A stretch of DNA of 64,000 bases, taken from NCBI RefSeq assembly GCF_002764115.1, contig NZ_CP017940.1, positions 1,276,501-1,340,500 of the forward strand, in the 5' to 3' direction. The translations under genes and the position numbers were made by a program. Of the stretch, positions 1 through 10,035 are shown piece after piece (within the stretch, counting starts at the first letter, position 1; each line of letters starts with the position of its first letter). The notes beneath the pieces were generated by a model. That model was given only the letters and a program-made list of their open reading frames with translations. It made no database searches and was not told the origin of the DNA. This stretch comes from Phyllobacterium zundukense. GTDB taxonomy: Bacteria > Pseudomonadota > Alphaproteobacteria > Rhizobiales > Rhizobiaceae.

Positions 1-169
1 GGAGTCGGGGCGGAATTTCGCCGGTTGCATATGCGGTCTATCGATACTCAAGTATAAGGTCGGCGTTAAATCAAGCAACGAGCCTTGACCCGAGTGCCTG
101 ACGTGTTAGGGAGCCCAGTGTCAAGTCAAAGTGATGTTGAGTCAAAGCTACAAGAGGGCGCACCCACCC

Positions 170-877
170 ATGGATGCCAGAACGTTGAAAATCAAAGCTG
201 CTGCCGAAGCACTGACCTATGTCAGGGACGGCATGCGCCTCGGTATCGGAACGGGATCGACCGCGGAAGAGTTTGTGCGGCTGCTTGCGGTCAGGGTCGC
301 ATCCGGATTGAATGTTATCGGCGTGCCAACTTCCGAGCGTACGGCAGCGCTTTGCCTGGAATTGGGGGTCAAGCTCACGACACTTGAGGAAACACCCGCA
401 CTTGATCTGACGATCGATGGAGCCGATGAGGTTGATCCGCAGCTTGCGCTGATCAAGGGCGGTGGCGGCGCCTTGCTGCGCGAAAAGATCGTCGCGGCGG
501 CTTCAACTGAAATGATCGTGATTGCAGACGAGTCAAAGCTCGTGGAAACACTCGGCGCATTTCCACTGCCGATCGAAGTCAACCGGTTTGGCCTTGCGGC
601 CACGAAGTTGGCCATTGAACAAGCAGCAATCAGACTTGGACTTGCAGGCCCCATCACAATGAGGATGACGGGCACCGAAGCATTTGTTACAGACGGCGGG
701 CATTTGATCCTGGATGCATCTTTTGGCCGCATTCCGGATACAAGAGCTTTATCGGACGCTTTGCACGCCATTCCCGGCGTTGTGGAGCATGGACTTTTTC
801 TGGGACTGGCGCGCGTGGCCATTTTGGCTGGTGCTGACGGTATCCGAACACTAACAACGTCGAAAACGGAGCGATAA
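170..877 (+). CDS. rpiA: Ribose-5-phosphate isomerase A
   Basis: Interconverts ribose-5-phosphate and ribulose-5-phosphate in the cytosolic pentose phosphate pathway. The 235-residue product has the usual family length. The phosphate-binding [11 protein letters not shown] motif is at residues 25-35, the acidic DGAD motif at 83-86, and the [11 protein letters not shown] active-site segment at 96-106; Glu105 matches the catalytic base of the family. The reading frame is open upstream to 131, but the start at 170 (MDARTLK) fits the family N-terminus and has AGAGGG about 10 nt before it. A DUF2059 gene follows after 4 nt, so the two are probably co-transcribed. Identification is secure; only the start is open to debate. 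Confidence 0.95.
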   Translation: MDARTLKIKAAAEALTYVRDGMRLGIGTGSTAEEFVRLLAVRVASGLNVIGVPTSERTAALCLELGVKLTTLEETPALDLTIDGADEVDPQLALIKGGGGALLREKIVAAASTEMIVIADESKLVETLGAFPLPIEVNRFGLAATKLAIEQAAIRLGLAGPITMRMTGTEAFVTDGGHLILDASFGRIPDTRALSDALHAIPGVVEHGLFLGLARVAILAGADGIRTLTTSKTER

Positions 878-881
878 ATCC

Positions 882-1442
882 ATGAACCGAGCAACTGGCT
901 TCCGCCGCTTGATTGCACCTTTGTCTGTCGCAGTCATGCTGGGCGGCCTCTATTCTGCGCAAGCGCAGGAAATCACCCCATCGCATCTGGCGGCCGCACG
1001 AGCTGCCGTTACGGCGATCAGGACAACCGATCAGTTCGACTCGATCCTGCCAACTGTGGCGCTGCAATTGAAGGGCGAATTGATCCAGAAGGATCCCAAT
1101 CTGGAAGCGATCATCAGCTCGACGGTCGATGAACAGGCACTGGCACTCGCATCGCGCCGCGGCGATCTCGAAAATGAAGCCGCCCGCGCTTATGCCGTAT
1201 CTTTCACGGAAGAAGAGCTGAATGCCATCACCGGTTTCTATACATCCCCTGCAGGCAAGAAACTGTTGTCGGAGGGCCCGATCGTCACGCGCGAAGTGAT
1301 GAAGGCGGCAAGCATCTGGCAGCGCGGTATTGCGCGCGACTTGGCCCAGGCGGTCGCTGAAAAGGTTGTTGCAGCAGCTGCGGCGACAGCCCCCGCGCCG
1401 GCTCCGGCCACGCCTGAAGCTCCGGCTCAGCCGAAACCCTGA
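882..1442 (+). CDS. DUF2059-family secreted protein
   Basis: A 186-residue exported protein of unknown function. Residues 1-29 form a signal peptide (positive start, hydrophobic LIAPLSVAVMLGGL core, cleavage after AQAQ). The body carries the DUF2059 pattern: an SFTEEELNAITGFYTSPAGKK segment split here as SFTEEELNAI and TGFYTSPAGKK at about residues 107-127, a helical region preceding it, and a low-complexity Ala/Pro tail at about 160-186. It lies 4 nt after rpiA and is followed by a strong terminator, so it ends that transcription unit. The family is periplasmic; its role is not known. Confidence 0.85.
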   Translation: MNRATGFRRLIAPLSVAVMLGGLYSAQAQEITPSHLAAARAAVTAIRTTDQFDSILPTVALQLKGELIQKDPNLEAIISSTVDEQALALASRRGDLENEAARAYAVSFTEEELNAITGFYTSPAGKKLLSEGPIVTREVMKAASIWQRGIARDLAQAVAEKVVAAAAATAPAPAPATPEAPAQPKP

Positions 1443-1464
1443 TCTTGTTCTGATGGACCATTCC

Positions 1465-1500
1465 ACAAAGCCCGGCCCCAAGCTGGGCTTTGTTCTTTTA
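1465..1500 (+). terminator. Rho-independent terminator after the DUF2059 gene
   Basis: A perfect 9-bp stem, ACAAAGCCC (1465-1473) with GGGCTTTGT (1485-1493), has an 11-nt loop and is followed by TCTTTTA. It separates the rpiA unit from gor. Confidence 0.85.
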
Positions 1501-1559
1501 AAGAGCCGCGATACAACCCATATGCAATGACCTGTTGACCAGATTCGGAGTGCTTCCCC

Positions 1560-2951
1560 ATGACAGCCAATGATTACGACCTTTTCGTTGTCGGAGGAGG
1601 GTCGGGTGGTGTTCGCGCAGGCCGGCTTGCCGGCGCCATGGGCAAAAAGGTTGCACTTGCCGAAGAATACCGGATGGGCGGCACCTGCGTTATCCGGGGC
1701 TGCGTACCGAAAAAGCTCTTTGTCTACGCATCGCAGTTTCCGGAGCATTTCGAAGCTGCCGCCGGCTATGGCTGGAGCGTTGGCGAGACCAGTTTTGACT
1801 GGCCGACATTGGTTGCCAATAAGGATCGCGAAATCGCGCGGCTGGAAGGGCTCTACCGGAGCGGGCTGGACAACTCGAACGTCGAGATATTTGACAGCAG
1901 GGCCGTGCTGATCGACGACCACACGATTGAAATCCTCAAGACTGGCAAACGGGTCACTGCGGACCAAATTCTCGTCGCCACCGGCGGCCATCCCAATCCG
2001 CATGTCGCCCTGCCGGGGCACGAACTGTGCATCAGCTCCAATGAAGCATTTCACCTCGAGAAACTGCCGAAAGCCATCGTTATCGAGGGCGGAGGCTATA
2101 TCGCAGTGGAGTTCGCCAATATTTTCCACGGGATGGGTGTCGAAACAACGCTCGTCTACCGCGGCAAGGAGATCCTTTCGCGCTTCGATCACGATCTGCG
2201 GCAATTGCTGCATGCATCGATGGTTGCCAAGGGCATTCGCGTCCGCTGCGTGGAAGTTATCAAGGAGGTGAAGCGGCAGGATAGCGGGCATCTCACCGTT
2301 CATCTGTCATCCGGTGATGAGCTTGTGGCTGATCAGGTCATGCTCGCTATCGGCCGGGTGCCCAACACTAAATCGCTCGGGCTCGAAGCGGCAGGAGTGG
2401 ATGTCGACGAGATTGGCGCGATCAAGGTCGACGCCTATTCACGCACCAGCAAGGCGAATATCTGGGCGGTTGGAGACGTGACAAATCGTGTCCAGTTGAC
2501 GCCCGTCGCCATCCACGAGGCCATGTGTTTCCTAGAAACCGCGTTCAGGAACAATCCGACCAAGCCGGACCACCGGCAGATCGCAACCGCTGTTTTCTCG
2601 CAGCCGGAAATCGGTACGGTTGGCCTCAGCGAAGAAGAGGCGAGCAAGGAGTTCAAGGAGCTGGAAGTCTATCGCGCCCTTTTCCGTCCGATGCGCAATA
2701 CGCTTTCCGGGGCCAAGGACAAGATGCTGACCAAGCTGATTGTCGATGCTGCCAGCAGGAAGGTGGTCGGTGCGCATATTCTGGGACCAGATGCGGGCGA
2801 AATGGCGCAGCTCCTTGCGATTCCGATCAAGGCAGGCTGCACGAAGGATGATTTCGACCGGACCATGGCGGTGCACCCGACAGCCTCGGAAGAACTGGTG
2901 ACGATGTACAAGCCGAGCTACCGCATCGTGAATTGCGAGCGCGTTGACTGA
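1560..2951 (+). CDS. gor: Glutathione-disulfide reductase
   Basis: A 463-residue FAD flavoenzyme that reduces glutathione disulfide with NADPH in the cytosol. The N-terminal FAD motif is GGGSGG (12-17). The redox-active pair is Cys43 and Cys48 in GGTCVIRGCVPKK. The NADP-binding Rossmann motif GGGYIAVEFA lies near residue 177, and the C-terminal active-site signature HPTASEE near residue 440. Length is normal. The start at 1560 has a CGGAG-type ribosome site. The stop overlaps the start of a gamma-glutamylcyclotransferase gene (TGATG), pairing glutathione reduction with glutathione turnover. Confidence 0.96.
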   Translation: MTANDYDLFVVGGGSGGVRAGRLAGAMGKKVALAEEYRMGGTCVIRGCVPKKLFVYASQFPEHFEAAAGYGWSVGETSFDWPTLVANKDREIARLEGLYRSGLDNSNVEIFDSRAVLIDDHTIEILKTGKRVTADQILVATGGHPNPHVALPGHELCISSNEAFHLEKLPKAIVIEGGGYIAVEFANIFHGMGVETTLVYRGKEILSRFDHDLRQLLHASMVAKGIRVRCVEVIKEVKRQDSGHLTVHLSSGDELVADQVMLAIGRVPNTKSLGLEAAGVDVDEIGAIKVDAYSRTSKANIWAVGDVTNRVQLTPVAIHEAMCFLETAFRNNPTKPDHRQIATAVFSQPEIGTVGLSEEEASKEFKELEVYRALFRPMRNTLSGAKDKMLTKLIVDAASRKVVGAHILGPDAGEMAQLLAIPIKAGCTKDDFDRTMAVHPTASEELVTMYKPSYRIVNCERVD

Positions 2952-3595
2952 TGTATGATATCGAGACTTTGGCGAAAAATGGCGAACTTGTCGCCTATTT
3001 CGGTTATGGCTCGCTGGTAAATCGCAATACACTTCGCACCAATATCGTCCATGCCATTCCGGCAAGGCTGCATGGCTGGCGCAGGCTATGGCGCCCGCGC
3101 CCGGACATGCCGGGCTTTCCCGCAGCGCTGTTATCGGTACGCCGGGAGGAGGGCGCCAGCGTTGATGGTTTGCTGGTGTTCGATCATCTGGACAATCTGC
3201 CTGCGGTCGACCTGCGAGAGGCGCATTATCACAGGCGCAGCGTCCTCCTGGAACATGTCGAGACCAGAACGCCGTTGCTGGATGGATGTCCGCTCTTTGT
3301 CTATGAGGCACAGCACGACGTGCCGCTACACCCCGAACCACCTCGCATCCTGCAGTCCTATCTCGATGCGGTCATGCAAGGCTTCCTGATTGAACATGGT
3401 GACGCGGGACTTGCCCGCTTCGTCCAGGAAACGCATCACTTCGACACGCCCATCTACAAGGATCGTGCCGCGCCGGCATATCCGCGCGCCGTTTCACTCA
3501 ATGACCGCGAAACCAGCCTGTTCGACAGGTTGCTGGCCGATCGTGGTGCACTCTTTATTGAAGTTCCCAGAGGCGGATTAAGCGAAGTCGCCTAG
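2951..3595 (+). CDS. Gamma-glutamylcyclotransferase-like protein
   Basis: A 214-residue protein of the GGCT/ChaC-like fold, which releases 5-oxoproline from gamma-glutamyl peptides. The substrate-loop motif YGSL is at residues 19-22, and Glu90 in VDLREAHYHRR occupies the position of the family catalytic glutamate. It is translationally coupled to gor by a one-base stop/start overlap, which suggests glutathione or a gamma-glutamyl peptide as substrate, but the exact substrate cannot be read from sequence. It ends inside an 18-bp palindrome shared with the convergent hydrolase gene. Confidence 0.8.
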   Translation: MYDIETLAKNGELVAYFGYGSLVNRNTLRTNIVHAIPARLHGWRRLWRPRPDMPGFPAALLSVRREEGASVDGLLVFDHLDNLPAVDLREAHYHRRSVLLEHVETRTPLLDGCPLFVYEAQHDVPLHPEPPRILQSYLDAVMQGFLIEHGDAGLARFVQETHHFDTPIYKDRAAPAYPRAVSLNDRETSLFDRLLADRGALFIEVPRGGLSEVA

Positions 3596-3602
3596 GCGAC
3601 TT
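3585..3602. repeat. 18-bp perfect palindrome over two convergent stop codons
   Basis: AAGTCGCCTAGGCGACTT is its own reverse complement, centred on the CTAG that supplies both TAG stops. Both proteins therefore end in Val-Ala-stop. It may help terminate transcription from either side, but no U-tract is present. Confidence 0.8.
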
Positions 3603-4476
3603 GTGTCTCCTGCCGCAAGGTTGCGCCTTCCGGAACTTGCCCATGCAGCAGCCAGTCGATGACGGCTGGCCAAAGCGTTGCTTCATGGTGCTTGCGGAAA
3701 AAGCCGAGGTGGCCAACCGGAGCCTGGGCCTTCTGATCTGGCGAAAGCCACAATTCCCGGATGGCGGCGTTGTTGTAGTGGACAAGCAAGCCATCAACCG
3801 CCTTGCGGGTTCCCCAGACATCATCGGTAATGCCGACGGAAAGGATCGGAATACGCACCGACTGGAAATGTTGCGCTTCGGGTACCTTCGGGTCCGCAAA
3901 CAGGAAATTCGGGTTGCGGCACCAGCGCGCCCAGTCGCGGAATACGCTGCCAGGGAGGGCTTCGCCCAATCCGCCCCATTTCGGCAATTTGCCGAGCGGA
4001 ATGGTGAGCGGGACGCCAAGCAGGTTCATCTTGGCAAAGACGGCGAGGGGTTCTGCCGTATTGCGATAATACCCCGAAAGCGAGGCGAGTGTGGTGTAGC
4101 GCTGGAAGTCGGAGGAGCGGTTGCTGAGGCCAAGCGCAACGCCGCCAAAGGAATGACCTATGCCGACGAGAGATTGCGCGCCGGACATGCGTTTCAGAGT
4201 ATCCAGCGCCGCAGGAAAATCCAGCGTGCCCCAGTCCTTCATGTTGAGACGCGCTTTCCACCCCTTCGGTGTGGCTGACCTGGCGACGCCCCTGTAATCA
4301 TAGGTCAGTACATTCGACGCGCCGAGCTGGATCAGCCGGTCGGCGAAATGCCGGTAAAACCTGCCGGGAACAGCTGCGGCCGGCGAAATCAGGACCACCG
4401 GTCCATCGCCGTTCCCCTCGAATAACGTGCCGTGTAGCGGAAAGCCGTCCGAGGCCTCGAAAATGATATGGCGCAT
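3592..4476 (-). CDS. Alpha/beta hydrolase (predicted esterase or lipase-like)
   Basis: A 294-residue cytosolic alpha/beta hydrolase. The nucleophile elbow GHSFGG is clear in the first half, and the oxyanion segment VVLISPAAAVPG precedes it. An Asp (GITDDVWG) and a late His (APVGHLGFF) are good triad candidates. The start at 4476 (MRHIIFEASDG) is chosen because GGAG lies 7 nt before it; an upstream extension to 4506 has no ribosome site. Its last four bases are shared with the convergent cyclotransferase gene. The substrate is unknown. Confidence 0.8.
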   Translation of the reverse strand: MRHIIFEASDGFPLHGTLFEGNGDGPVVLISPAAAVPGRFYRHFADRLIQLGASNVLTYDYRGVARSATPKGWKARLNMKDWGTLDFPAALDTLKRMSGAQSLVGIGHSFGGVALGLSNRSSDFQRYTTLASLSGYYRNTAEPLAVFAKMNLLGVPLTIPLGKLPKWGGLGEALPGSVFRDWARWCRNPNFLFADPKVPEAQHFQSVRIPILSVGITDDVWGTRKAVDGLLVHYNNAAIRELWLSPDQKAQAPVGHLGFFRKHHEATLWPAVIDWLLHGQVPEGATLRQETQVA

Positions 4477-4707
4477 TGGTCGCTCCAATTTTGACCTTAA
4501 CGTCAACGTAAATCAAAAATGTTAGCGCGACAACGGCCAATTCCCTTCGCCGTCCAGGGGCCCCATTCGTATCCAACTGTGAGTTTTGGACGTGGGTTAA
4601 CAGGACTGGTATAACTGTCCCAATTGGACTATATGAGCGCCTTCCGGCGTGACCGGAAAGTCCCCAACAATCGCTACCGGTATGGAAAGCAAATAACAGG
4701 TGCAATA

Positions 4708-6087
4708 ATGACCAAGAACTGGACACCGACTTCCTGGAGAGGCAAACCTATCAAGCAGGTGCCGTATTATCCGGACGCTCAGGCTGTGAGCGACGTCGAG
4801 GCCCGTCTTCGTACTTATCCGCCGCTGGTTTTTGCAGGTGAAGCGCGCAAGCTCAAGAAGCAGCTGGCTGCCGTTTCCAAGGGCGAAAGCTTTCTGTTGC
4901 AGGGCGGTGATTGTGCCGAAAGCTTTGCCGAACATGGCGCCGACAATATCCGCGACTTCTTCCGGGTATTCCTGCAGATGGCCGTCGTCCTGACGTTTGG
5001 CGCCTCAAAGCCCATCGTCAAGGTCGGGCGTATTGCCGGCCAGTTCGCCAAGCCCCGTTCCTCGGATACCGAGACGAAGAACGGCATCGAACTTCCGATC
5101 TATCGCGGTGACATCATCAATGGCACCGAGTTCACGGAACAGGCGCGAATTCCCGATCCGGCTCGCCAGGAAATGGCGTACCGCCAGTCGGCCGCTACGC
5201 TCAACCTTTTGCGCGCATTCGCACAGGGCGGCTATGCCAACCTGGAGAACGTGAACCAGTGGATGCTGGGTTTCGTTGCCGATAGCCCGCAAGGCGAACG
5301 CTATGGTTCGCTGGCCCGGCGTATCTCGGACACGATGGACTTCATGCGCGCTGTTGGCATCACATCGGAGACCAATGCGCAGTTGCGTGAAACGGATTTC
5401 TACACCAGCCACGAGGCATTGCTGCTTGGCTATGAAGAAGCTCTGACGCGCGTCGATTCTACTTCGGGCGACTGGTACGGCACGTCCGGCCACATGATCT
5501 GGATCGGCGATCGTACACGCCAGGCGGATCATGCCCATGTCGAATATTGCCGTGGCATCAAGAACCCGCTTGGTCTCAAGTGCGGCCCAACCCTGGAGGC
5601 CGACGACTTGATCCGTTTGATCGACCTGCTCAATCCAGCGAACGAGCCGGGCCGTCTGACCCTGATCAATCGCTTCGGCCACGACAAGGTCGGCGACCAT
5701 CTGCCGAAGCTGATCCGCGCGGTGCAAAAGGAAGGTCGCAACGTGGTCTGGTCCTGTGATCCGATGCATGGCAACACGATCACGGCCAATGGCTACAAGA
5801 CGCGGCCGTTCGACCGCATCCTGAAAGAAGTTGAGAGCTTCTTCGCGGTCCATCATGCGGAAGGAACCTATCCAGGCGGCATTCACATCGAAATGACCGG
5901 CAACAATGTGACGGAATGCACAGGCGGTGCGCGGGCGATTTCGGCAGAAGATCTGTCCGATCGCTACCACACCCATTGCGATCCCCGTCTCAATGCCGAT
6001 CAGGCGTTGGAACTGGCGTTCCTCGTTGCCGAGCTTCTCAAGAAAGAACGTGACAGCCATCCGCAGAAGCTGGCCGTCAACGCCTGA
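4708..6087 (+). CDS. 3-deoxy-7-phosphoheptulonate synthase, class II
   Basis: First enzyme of the shikimate pathway; condenses phosphoenolpyruvate and erythrose-4-phosphate to DAHP. The 459-residue length and sequence are those of the class II (plant-like) enzyme, not the E. coli AroG type. Typical segments are [14 protein letters not shown] near residue 65, the KPRSSDTE region near 118, and the late metal-binding segments DPMHGNT and [15 protein letters not shown]. The start at 4708 ([10 protein letters not shown]) matches the family N-terminus; the frame is open upstream to 4624. A strong terminator follows. Confidence 0.95.
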   Translation: MTKNWTPTSWRGKPIKQVPYYPDAQAVSDVEARLRTYPPLVFAGEARKLKKQLAAVSKGESFLLQGGDCAESFAEHGADNIRDFFRVFLQMAVVLTFGASKPIVKVGRIAGQFAKPRSSDTETKNGIELPIYRGDIINGTEFTEQARIPDPARQEMAYRQSAATLNLLRAFAQGGYANLENVNQWMLGFVADSPQGERYGSLARRISDTMDFMRAVGITSETNAQLRETDFYTSHEALLLGYEEALTRVDSTSGDWYGTSGHMIWIGDRTRQADHAHVEYCRGIKNPLGLKCGPTLEADDLIRLIDLLNPANEPGRLTLINRFGHDKVGDHLPKLIRAVQKEGRNVVWSCDPMHGNTITANGYKTRPFDRILKEVESFFAVHHAEGTYPGGIHIEMTGNNVTECTGGARAISAEDLSDRYHTHCDPRLNADQALELAFLVAELLKKERDSHPQKLAVNA

Positions 6088-6111
6088 CCTGCTGGCATGA
6101 ATGTAATATTG

Positions 6112-6145
6112 CAAAGGGCGGTCTTAGGGCCGCCCTTTGTTGTGG
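6112..6145 (+). terminator. Rho-independent terminator after the DAHP synthase gene
   Basis: Stem CAAAGGGCGG (6112-6121) pairs with CCGCCCTTTG (6130-6139), with an 8-nt loop and a short T-rich tail. Confidence 0.8.
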
Positions 6146-6217
6146 GTGACGTGCTCAATTCCAATTAGCCCGGTGTTTTGACTGGAGTTTTGCGTTTCAG
6201 GATTCTATCAAGGCACC

Positions 6218-7393
6218 ATGGATACAAAACCCTCGCGCCGAATCCGCCTGACTGCGTCTTTCCGTTCATTTATGGAGAATGAGGCCTCCGGGGGCATCAT
6301 TCTGATGGCGGTTGCCGCTTTGGCGCTGATCATTGCCAATTCACCGCTGAGCGAAGGCTATTTCGGTTTGCTGAAGACCTATGTCGGCGGCTTGAGCATA
6401 CTGCACTGGATCAATGATGCGCTGATGGCCGTGTTTTTCCTTCTGGTCGGTCTCGAGATCAAACGAGAGATGATCAGCGGGCAATTGTCGAACTGGTCGC
6501 GCCGCGCATTGCCGGGATTTGCCGCAGTTGGCGGCATGCTTGTTCCGGCGCTGATCTTCCTTGCCTTCAATGAAGGGGATACGATCCGCGGCTGGGCAAT
6601 CCCGTCCGCCACGGACATTGCCTTCTCGCTTGGTGTACTGTCGCTGCTTGGATCGCGCGTTCCATTGTCGCTGAAAGTGTTCCTGACGGCACTCGCCATC
6701 ATCGATGACCTTGGCGCTGTGATCATCATCGCCCTGTTTTATTCCGAAGGGCTCAATGTCCCGGCTCTGGCAGGCGTGGCTGCTGTCTTTGGCATTTTGC
6801 TCGCGATGAATTATCTCGGCATGGTGCGGCTGTGGGCCTATCTTGTTCTTGGTGTCATACTGTGGATCCTGGTGTTCAAATCCGGCATCCACGCGACGAT
6901 TGCCGGTGTACTGCTTGCGCTGACGATCCCCATGCGCGGCGAGAAGGGGCAGACGGATTCGCCCTTGCTGGAGCTTGAGCACGCCATACAGCCCTGGGTC
7001 GGGTTTCTCATTGTGCCGATCTTCGGTTTCGCCAATGCCGGTGTGTCGTTCGCCGGCATTTCGCTGTCCAACCTTGCAGATCCGGTTCCGCTTGGCGTTG
7101 CGGCAGGCCTGTTTTTCGGCAAGCAGTTCGGTGTTTTTTCTTTTGCTTGGGTTGCGATCAAATTGCGCCTTGCCGAACGCCCCGTAGGGGCAAGCTGGCT
7201 GCAAATCTACAGTGTGGCGATCCTGTGCGGCATTGGCTTCACCATGAGCCTGTTCATCGGGTTGCTTGCCTTTGCCAATTCGCCGCTGCTGCAGGATGAA
7301 ACGAAGCTCGGCGTTCTGCTGGGGTCGCTGCTATCTGCTGTCGTCGGTGCAGCCCTGCTGCGCCTGTCGCTGGCGCGTCCGGCAAAGACGTGA
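6218..7393 (+). CDS. nhaA: Na+/H+ antiporter NhaA
   Basis: Inner-membrane antiporter that exports Na+ in exchange for H+, giving sodium and alkaline-pH tolerance. The 391 residues hold about 12 membrane helices. The key acidic residues fall at the same numbers as in the E. coli protein: Asp133 in [10 protein letters not shown] and Asp163-Asp164 in AIIDDLGAV. It stands alone between a terminator and a GFA-like gene that begins 63 nt downstream. Confidence 0.96.
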   Translation: MDTKPSRRIRLTASFRSFMENEASGGIILMAVAALALIIANSPLSEGYFGLLKTYVGGLSILHWINDALMAVFFLLVGLEIKREMISGQLSNWSRRALPGFAAVGGMLVPALIFLAFNEGDTIRGWAIPSATDIAFSLGVLSLLGSRVPLSLKVFLTALAIIDDLGAVIIIALFYSEGLNVPALAGVAAVFGILLAMNYLGMVRLWAYLVLGVILWILVFKSGIHATIAGVLLALTIPMRGEKGQTDSPLLELEHAIQPWVGFLIVPIFGFANAGVSFAGISLSNLADPVPLGVAAGLFFGKQFGVFSFAWVAIKLRLAERPVGASWLQIYSVAILCGIGFTMSLFIGLLAFANSPLLQDETKLGVLLGSLLSAVVGAALLRLSLARPAKT

Positions 7394-7456
7394 ATGCGAA
7401 AGGCGTCGTCCGCGGCGCCGTCTAAGTTTGTCCTCTGTAAACGGGAGGTTGTCATC

Positions 7457-7879
7457 ATGGTCGAGTTGCGTCGGGGCTCATGCCTGTGCGGAAAAGTACA
7501 TTTCGAGACGCGGGGTGGTAATGTACGCGGTGTCGTTTATTGCCACTGCTCGCAATGCCGCAAGCAAACCGGCCATTTCCTGGCTGCGACCAATGTTCAG
7601 GATGATTGCATCAGCATCTCCGGTGAGGAAAATCTCAGTTGGTACGAGGCGAGTGACTTCGCGCGCCGTGGTTTTTGCAAGAACTGTGGTTCGGTGCTTT
7701 TCTGGAAGGGTAAAACGCGCGACTATATTTCCATCATGGCCGGGGCATTCGATCATCCTTCCGGACTGCAGGGCGAGAGCCACATTTTTGTTGGGAACAA
7801 GGGCGACTATTACGAGATCGATGACGGTTTGCCACAATATGAAAAGGGCGGCGGCGGTGTCGTGGTGGCGGGGAACTAG
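7457..7879 (+). CDS. GFA/CENP-V-like zinc protein
   Basis: A 140-residue protein of the Mss4-like GFA (glutathione-dependent formaldehyde-activating enzyme) family. Zinc-ligand cysteines are visible as C9xC11, C29xC31xxC34 and C74xxC77. The start at 7457 has GGGAGG 8 nt upstream; the longer frame from 7394 lacks such a site. Many family members are not the formaldehyde enzyme and have unknown substrates, so the narrow name should not be used. Confidence 0.85.
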   Translation: MVELRRGSCLCGKVHFETRGGNVRGVVYCHCSQCRKQTGHFLAATNVQDDCISISGEENLSWYEASDFARRGFCKNCGSVLFWKGKTRDYISIMAGAFDHPSGLQGESHIFVGNKGDYYEIDDGLPQYEKGGGGVVVAGN

Positions 7880-7948
7880 CCGCTCAAAGGATTGACGTGC
7901 GCCAATCTCGCCTTAAAGCTGCCTGATCGGAAAATACGGGGACGGGGC

Positions 7949-8299
7949 ATGCATCGGCTGGTAATGGCATTCATCAACTCCATGCGCGCGCTGAGGCATC
8001 TGGCGAAGCATGAACAGGCGGTCCAGCAAGAACTCATCCTCTTCTTCCTGTCGATACCCCTGGCAGCCGTTGTTGCGCCGACGGTGCTATCCTTCTTGCT
8101 CCTGACCGGATCGGTGTTGTTTCTGATCATGATCGAAGTACTCAACACCGGCATTGAGGCGGCTTGCGATGCGGTCTCCCTGGATTTTCATCGAGAAATC
8201 CAGATCGCCAAGGATTGCGGGTCTCTTGCTGTGCTGATTTCGATCATTCTGGTTGCAACGGTCTGGTTCTATACGCTCTGGACCGTGTTTTTTTCCTGA
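7949..8299 (+). CDS. dgkA: Diacylglycerol kinase, prokaryotic type
   Basis: A 116-residue inner-membrane enzyme that phosphorylates diacylglycerol to phosphatidate, recycling lipid by-products. Three membrane helices are evident. The HEQAVQQE segment and the EVLNTGIEAACDAV helix contain the conserved acidic residues of the DgkA active site. The start at 7949 (MHRLVMAFINSMRAL) matches the normal DgkA N-terminus; an upstream TTG at 7892 would add 19 atypical residues. Confidence 0.9.
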   Translation: MHRLVMAFINSMRALRHLAKHEQAVQQELILFFLSIPLAAVVAPTVLSFLLLTGSVLFLIMIEVLNTGIEAACDAVSLDFHREIQIAKDCGSLAVLISIILVATVWFYTLWTVFFS

Positions 8300-8352
8300 T
8301 GCATGCTACCCTCCACATTGTTTATCGAACAACGAAATGCTAAATACTCAAT

Positions 8353-10035
8353 ATGAGCAAAAATCCCGACATTCTCCGTATCGCCATCGCTCAGCTCAAT
8401 CCCGTGTTGGGCGACATCAAAGGCAACCTGGCAAAAGCCCGCGAGGCTCGCGCTGACGCTGCACGTCAGGGCGCCGATCTGGTGCTCTATACAGAGCTCT
8501 TCATTTCCGGTTATCCGCCTGAAGATCTGGTGCTCAAGCGCGCCTTCATCGAAGCCTGCGAAAAGGCAGTGCAGGATTTTGCGCTGGATACCGCTGATGG
8601 CGGTCCGGGTGTCGTCATGGGCACGCCGCTGAAGCGCGAAACAGGCTTGCACAATTCGGTCATGGTGCTTGATGGCGGTAAGGTGATTGCCGAGCGTTTC
8701 AAGGTCGATCTGCCGAACTATGGCGAGTTCGATGAAAAACGTGTCTTCCAGGCTGGCCCCATGCCCGGTCCGGTCAATTTCCGCGGGGTGCGCATCGGCA
8801 TTCCAATCTGCGAGGACATCTGGGGCGATCATGACGTCTGCGAAACGCTGGCGGAGAGTGGCGCGGAAATCCTCTGCGTACCCAACGGCTCCCCCTATTA
8901 TCGCGGCAAGGTCGATGTGCGCTACCAGGTGGCTCTGCGCCAGGTCATCGAGACGGGACTGCCGCTGGTTTTTGCCAACCAGCTCGGCGGCCAGGACGAC
9001 CTGATTTTCGACGGCGCTTCCTTCGCTTTCAATGCGGACAAGAATCTTGCATTCCAGATGTCGCAGTTCGAGGAGCAGCTGATCGTCACCACGTGGAGGC
9101 GCAGGGCCAATGGCTGGACGTGCCATGAAGGACCGATGTCGAGGATTCCGGAGGGCGAAGAGGCGAACTATCGCGCCTGCATGCTGGGCCTGCGTGACTA
9201 TGTCAACAAGAATGGTTTCAAGGATGTCGTGCTCGGCCTTTCCGGCGGTATCGACTCTGCAATCTGCGCTGCGCTTGCGGTGGATGCACTGGGCGAGGAG
9301 CGTCTGCGCGCCGTCATGATGCCTTACACCTATACGTCGAAGGACTCGCTGAAGGACGCCGAGGATTGCGCCCGCATGCTCGGCTGCCGCTACGACATCG
9401 TGCCGATTTTTGAGCCCGTACAGGGCTTCCTCAAGGCGCTGGGACCCACGTTCGAGGGCACAAAGGAAGGCATCACCGAGGAAAATCTGCAGAGCCGCGC
9501 ACGCGGCACGATCCTGATGGCGATCTCCAACAAGTTCGGCTCCATGGTGGTGACCACGGGCAACAAATCGGAAATGTCGGTCGGCTATGCCACGCTCTAT
9601 GGCGACATGAATGGCGGCTACAATCCGATCAAGGACCTTTACAAGATGCAGGTCTACGCCATGTCGGAATGGCGCAACAACAATGTCCCCGCCGGTGGTC
9701 TTGGCCCTTCGGGCGAGGTTATCCCGGTGAACATCATCAAGAAGGCACCCTCGGCGGAACTGCGTGAAAACCAGACCGACCAGGATTCGCTGCCGCCTTA
9801 TCCGGTTCTCGACGATATTCTGGAATGCCTCGTCGAGCACGAAATGGGCGTCGATGAAATCGTCGAGCGTGGTCATGAACGCGCGACGGTCGAGCGTATC
9901 GAACACCTGCTCTACATTGCCGAATACAAGCGCCGGCAATCTGCGCCAGGCGTGAAGGTGACGAAGAAGAATTTCGGCCGCGATCGCCGTTATCCCATTA
10001 CCAACCGGTTCCGCGATCGGCAGAATGGCCACTGA
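8353..10035 (+). CDS. nadE: Glutamine-dependent NAD+ synthetase
   Basis: Amidates deamido-NAD to NAD+ in the last step of NAD synthesis, using glutamine as the ammonia source. The 560 residues have two domains. The N-terminal nitrilase-type glutaminase has the triad Glu48 (YTELF), Lys117 (RFKVDL) and Cys153 (IPICEDIWG). The C-terminal ATP-pyrophosphatase synthetase has the P-loop SGGIDS at 297-302. No clear Shine-Dalgarno precedes the start. The stop overlaps the ATG of a decayed DUF4160 gene (TGATG). Confidence 0.96.
   Translation: MSKNPDILRIAIAQLNPVLGDIKGNLAKAREARADAARQGADLVLYTELFISGYPPEDLVLKRAFIEACEKAVQDFALDTADGGPGVVMGTPLKRETGLHNSVMVLDGGKVIAERFKVDLPNYGEFDEKRVFQAGPMPGPVNFRGVRIGIPICEDIWGDHDVCETLAESGAEILCVPNGSPYYRGKVDVRYQVALRQVIETGLPLVFANQLGGQDDLIFDGASFAFNADKNLAFQMSQFEEQLIVTTWRRRANGWTCHEGPMSRIPEGEEANYRACMLGLRDYVNKNGFKDVVLGLSGGIDSAICAALAVDALGEERLRAVMMPYTYTSKDSLKDAEDCARMLGCRYDIVPIFEPVQGFLKALGPTFEGTKEGITEENLQSRARGTILMAISNKFGSMVVTTGNKSEMSVGYATLYGDMNGGYNPIKDLYKMQVYAMSEWRNNNVPAGGLGPSGEVIPVNIIKKAPSAELRENQTDQDSLPPYPVLDDILECLVEHEMGVDEIVERGHERATVERIEHLLYIAEYKRRQSAPGVKVTKKNFGRDRRYPITNRFRDRQNGH

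Noticed and set aside
687..2303. Long open frame on the minus strand opposite rpiA, DUF2059 and gor
   Set aside because: It crosses three well-identified genes, lacks a recognisable domain and is a high-GC antisense shadow.
6379..7204. Several minus-strand frames opposite nhaA
   Set aside because: All antisense to a full-length, motif-complete NhaA.
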